A stretch of 64,000 nucleotides of DNA, taken from Marinitoga sp. 38H-ov. Its GTDB lineage: Bacteria > Thermotogota > Thermotogae > Petrotogales > Petrotogaceae. This document shows positions 62,291 through 64,000 of the stretch, in pieces (position 1 is the stretch's first letter; each line of letters opens with the position of its first letter). The notes below the pieces were generated by a model. It did not search any database, had not been told where the DNA came from, and saw only the letters and a program-made list of their open reading frames with translations. The stretch covers positions 1-64,000 of the forward strand of contig NZ_LNGH01000023.1 of assembly GCF_011057715.1 (NCBI RefSeq), written 5' to 3'. Made by a program: the position numbers and the translations under genes.

Positions 62291-63502
62291 ATGAATCAGA
62301 GTAAAATATTTGGATTTATTGAAATTTCACTTGTAAACTTTCTATTATTTTTTATAGATATTACCCTTAGATATTTTGGATATGTTTTAATTAATCCAAA
62401 TCCATATTTTCTTTTCACATTATTTGTTTCAATAAGGTATGGAATAAATCTTTCATTATATTCTACAGTTACAGGAACATTATTTACTTTTTTGTCAATT
62501 TATTTATACAACAAAGAGATTTTTTTTAATATTATTATTACTTGGGAAGTTCTTAAAATACCCTTATTTATGTTATCTTTCGGCGTTATTGTTGGTTTTT
62601 TTAGAGATATGTATGTTCAACAAATTAATACATTAAATGATAAATTAGAATTACTAAAACATAAAATAGAATTGTTAGAAGAAGATATTAGAAAGTATAA
62701 AAATGTTACAGATGATTTGGAACAAAAATTGGTTTTAGAAAAAAAAGGTGTGTCTTTATTAGTTGATAGATTAAAAGAAATTGAATATGATAGTAGTGAA
62801 GACATCTTTAATGAAGCAATAGACTTAATATCAGAATTTATTGGTGCAAAAACTGTATCTATTTACACATTAAGCAAAAATGACTTTCTGAGATTAAAAG
62901 TAAGAAAAGGTGAACAATTTTTGCCAAACTCATTTGATTTAAATAAATCTGTTGTTTTAGGATTAGCTAAAGAATTTGGAAGTTCTAATATTAATGTATT
63001 ATTTTTAACTGAAACAGAATATGAATTTGAATATGAACCTGCTATTGCTGTTGCTATAAAAGATAAAGATACAATCTTAGGTTTTATTATTGTAGAAATT
63101 ATAGAACCAGAAAAAATCAATAAAAATACTGAAATATATTTAAAAATATTATCTGACTGGTTAAGTACATTATTATATGCATCTTTAGAATTATCAGAAA
63201 AAAACAAGGATATTGATATTATTGAAAAATTTTCAGATGTTTTAGAAAAAATTGAAGAAAGACGAAAAAGATTTAAAATTCCTTATTCAGTTATAATAGC
63301 TAAAAGTAATAAATATATCCCTGTTGAAAATTTAAAATCATTTATAAGAGATACTGATTATATATTTTTTGACAAAAACACTTTTGAATTTAGGATTATA
63401 TTAACTTCTAGTAGTGACATAGGATTAAAAAGGGTTTTAGAGAAAATTAATAATTACGATCAAGATATTAAAATTTTGGAGGCATATACAAAATATGCAT
63501 AA
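62291..63502 (+). CDS. PelD-like membrane c-di-GMP receptor
   Basis: It has 403 residues. About four membrane helices in the first 108 (with the PelD-like stretch LFVSIRYGINLSLYS), a coiled coil (about 115-155), a GAF domain (about 160-290) and a degenerate GGDEF domain (about 300-403). In the latter, RDTD (353-356) preserves the RxxD inhibitory site, but the GGDEF position reads KNTFEF. This matches PelD, which binds c-di-GMP through RxxD without making it. Coupled to the PilZ gene before it and overlapping the PelE-like gene by eight bases. Confidence 0.75.
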   Translation: MNQSKIFGFIEISLVNFLLFFIDITLRYFGYVLINPNPYFLFTLFVSIRYGINLSLYSTVTGTLFTFLSIYLYNKEIFFNIIITWEVLKIPLFMLSFGVIVGFFRDMYVQQINTLNDKLELLKHKIELLEEDIRKYKNVTDDLEQKLVLEKKGVSLLVDRLKEIEYDSSEDIFNEAIDLISEFIGAKTVSIYTLSKNDFLRLKVRKGEQFLPNSFDLNKSVVLGLAKEFGSSNINVLFLTETEYEFEYEPAIAVAIKDKDTILGFIIVEIIEPEKINKNTEIYLKILSDWLSTLLYASLELSEKNKDIDIIEKFSDVLEKIEERRKRFKIPYSVIIAKSNKYIPVENLKSFIRDTDYIFFDKNTFEFRIILTSSSDIGLKRVLEKINNYDQDIKILEAYTKYA

Positions 63503-64000
63503 AAGAAAATTTTTTGAGATCTTATCATTTATTGATTTTATTATTGGTACTTTAAGTATATTTTTTATATTATTTAACTTATATATAATTGGTTATATAT
63601 TTATATTATTATATTTAATTATATTTTTAATTATTACTTTATTTGAAAAAAAAGAATTGAAATTTATTATCATAAAAATAAGCATAGCTATTTTTCTATT
63701 TCCTTATTATCCTTTAATTTTATTTTTCCATTATAGAAAAATATCTCCAATATATAATCCTATTGACTTTGAAGAAGCCAAATTAGATATTCATGGAAAT
63801 ATATCTTTTTCATCAATAGATTTAGCACCATTTTATATTATTTTAAAATATGGTGATCCCAAGCAGCGTAAATACGTAATAAGAATGTTATATAACTCTA
63901 TAATCCAAGAAATTATAGAGTTTGTTGATGGCATTCAACTAATAAGAAGTGCTATTAATAATGACTCACATCCCGATGTAGTTCTTTATGCATCAGATGC
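63495..64000 (+). CDS. PelE-like protein, N-terminal part
   Basis: An ATG at 63495 (eight bases inside the previous gene, TTGGAGG upstream) opens a frame that continues to the window end, 168 residues. It has two or three membrane helices within about 1-85, then a soluble stretch with FYIILKYGDPKQRKYVIRML and, at the cut end, SHPDVVLYASDA. PelE proteins have exactly such a membrane pair followed by a helical repeat domain with a motif of this kind. Family assignment depends mostly on position after a PelD-like gene. Confidence 0.65.
   Translation, partial: MHKRKFFEILSFIDFIIGTLSIFFILFNLYIIGYIFILLYLIIFLIITLFEKKELKFIIIKISIAIFLFPYYPLILFFHYRKISPIYNPIDFEEAKLDIHGNISFSSIDLAPFYIILKYGDPKQRKYVIRMLYNSIIQEIIEFVDGIQLIRSAINNDSHPDVVLYASD

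Overview
The window is low-GC, AT-rich bacterial chromosome that I assign to the phylum Thermotogota, most likely Marinitoga or a close relative in the Petrotogaceae. The reasons are: a NusG with a large insertion inside its N-terminal domain; an unusually long RpoC with an N-terminal insertion; an adjacent pair of outer-sheath ('toga') proteins (an SLH plus coiled-coil anchor and a porin-like beta-barrel); and both PolC and a rod-like fermentative gene set including arginine deiminase. This assignment comes from protein features only, with no database search.

Layout. 1-1637 (+): tail of an unknown gene and an ABC-2 permease/ATPase pair. 1889-14537 (-): the transcription/translation super-operon, tRNA-Thr, tRNA-Tyr, rpmG, secE, nusG, rplK, rplA, L10 leader, rplJ, rplL, rpoB, rpoC, headed by a perfect consensus promoter. 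14671-17626 (+): arginine deiminase and amino-acid antiporter behind a 10-bp tandem repeat. 17627-19420: a 1.8-kb gene graveyard containing a decayed second copy of the ABC pair at the window start. 19628-21383 (+): secreted PHP-fold protein. 21503-27481 (+): an apparent operon of two exported proteins of unknown function, a small exported protein, a LytS/LytT-type two-component system and an ABC exporter. 27627-31461 (+): MoxR, DUF58 and membrane protein operon, then a small gene. 31473-39225 (mostly -): DUF190/crcB, hup, a tRNA-Asp (+), the toga protein pair, tyrS, secG, an FmdB zinc ribbon (+), an S1 protein, rpmE and a phosphoesterase. 39379-40930 (+): TPR protein and a mini prepilin peptidase. 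40865-47908 (-): clpC, radA, disA, smpB, an ABC ATPase and a pseudouridine synthase. 48076-56228 (+): ion transporter, macrodomain protein, membrane protein, CoA-disulfide reductase-like protein and polC. 56247-61400 (-): fatty-acid synthesis operon fabF-degV-fabZ-fabH-like-fabK-fabD. 61621-64000 (+): PilZ protein, PelD-like c-di-GMP receptor and a PelE-like protein cut by the window end.

The most interesting points are: (1) the KASIII (FabH-like) protein of the fab operon has phenylalanine where the catalytic cysteine should be, while the His and Asn are kept, so it cannot be an ordinary condensing enzyme; (2) a PilZ-PelD-PelE-like set, in which the PelD-like protein keeps an RxxD c-di-GMP site next to a wrecked GGDEF motif, suggesting a Pel-type exopolysaccharide locus running out of the window; (3) an intact ABC pair and its rotting paralogue about 18 kb apart; (4) a four-unit, exactly 10-bp repeat upstream of the arginine deiminase operon; (5) a GAAC-N4-GTTC dyad on the fab promoter; and (6) a seven-gene LytS/LytT-ABC operon led by unrecognised envelope proteins.

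No CRISPR array, rRNA, intact insertion sequence or prophage was seen.
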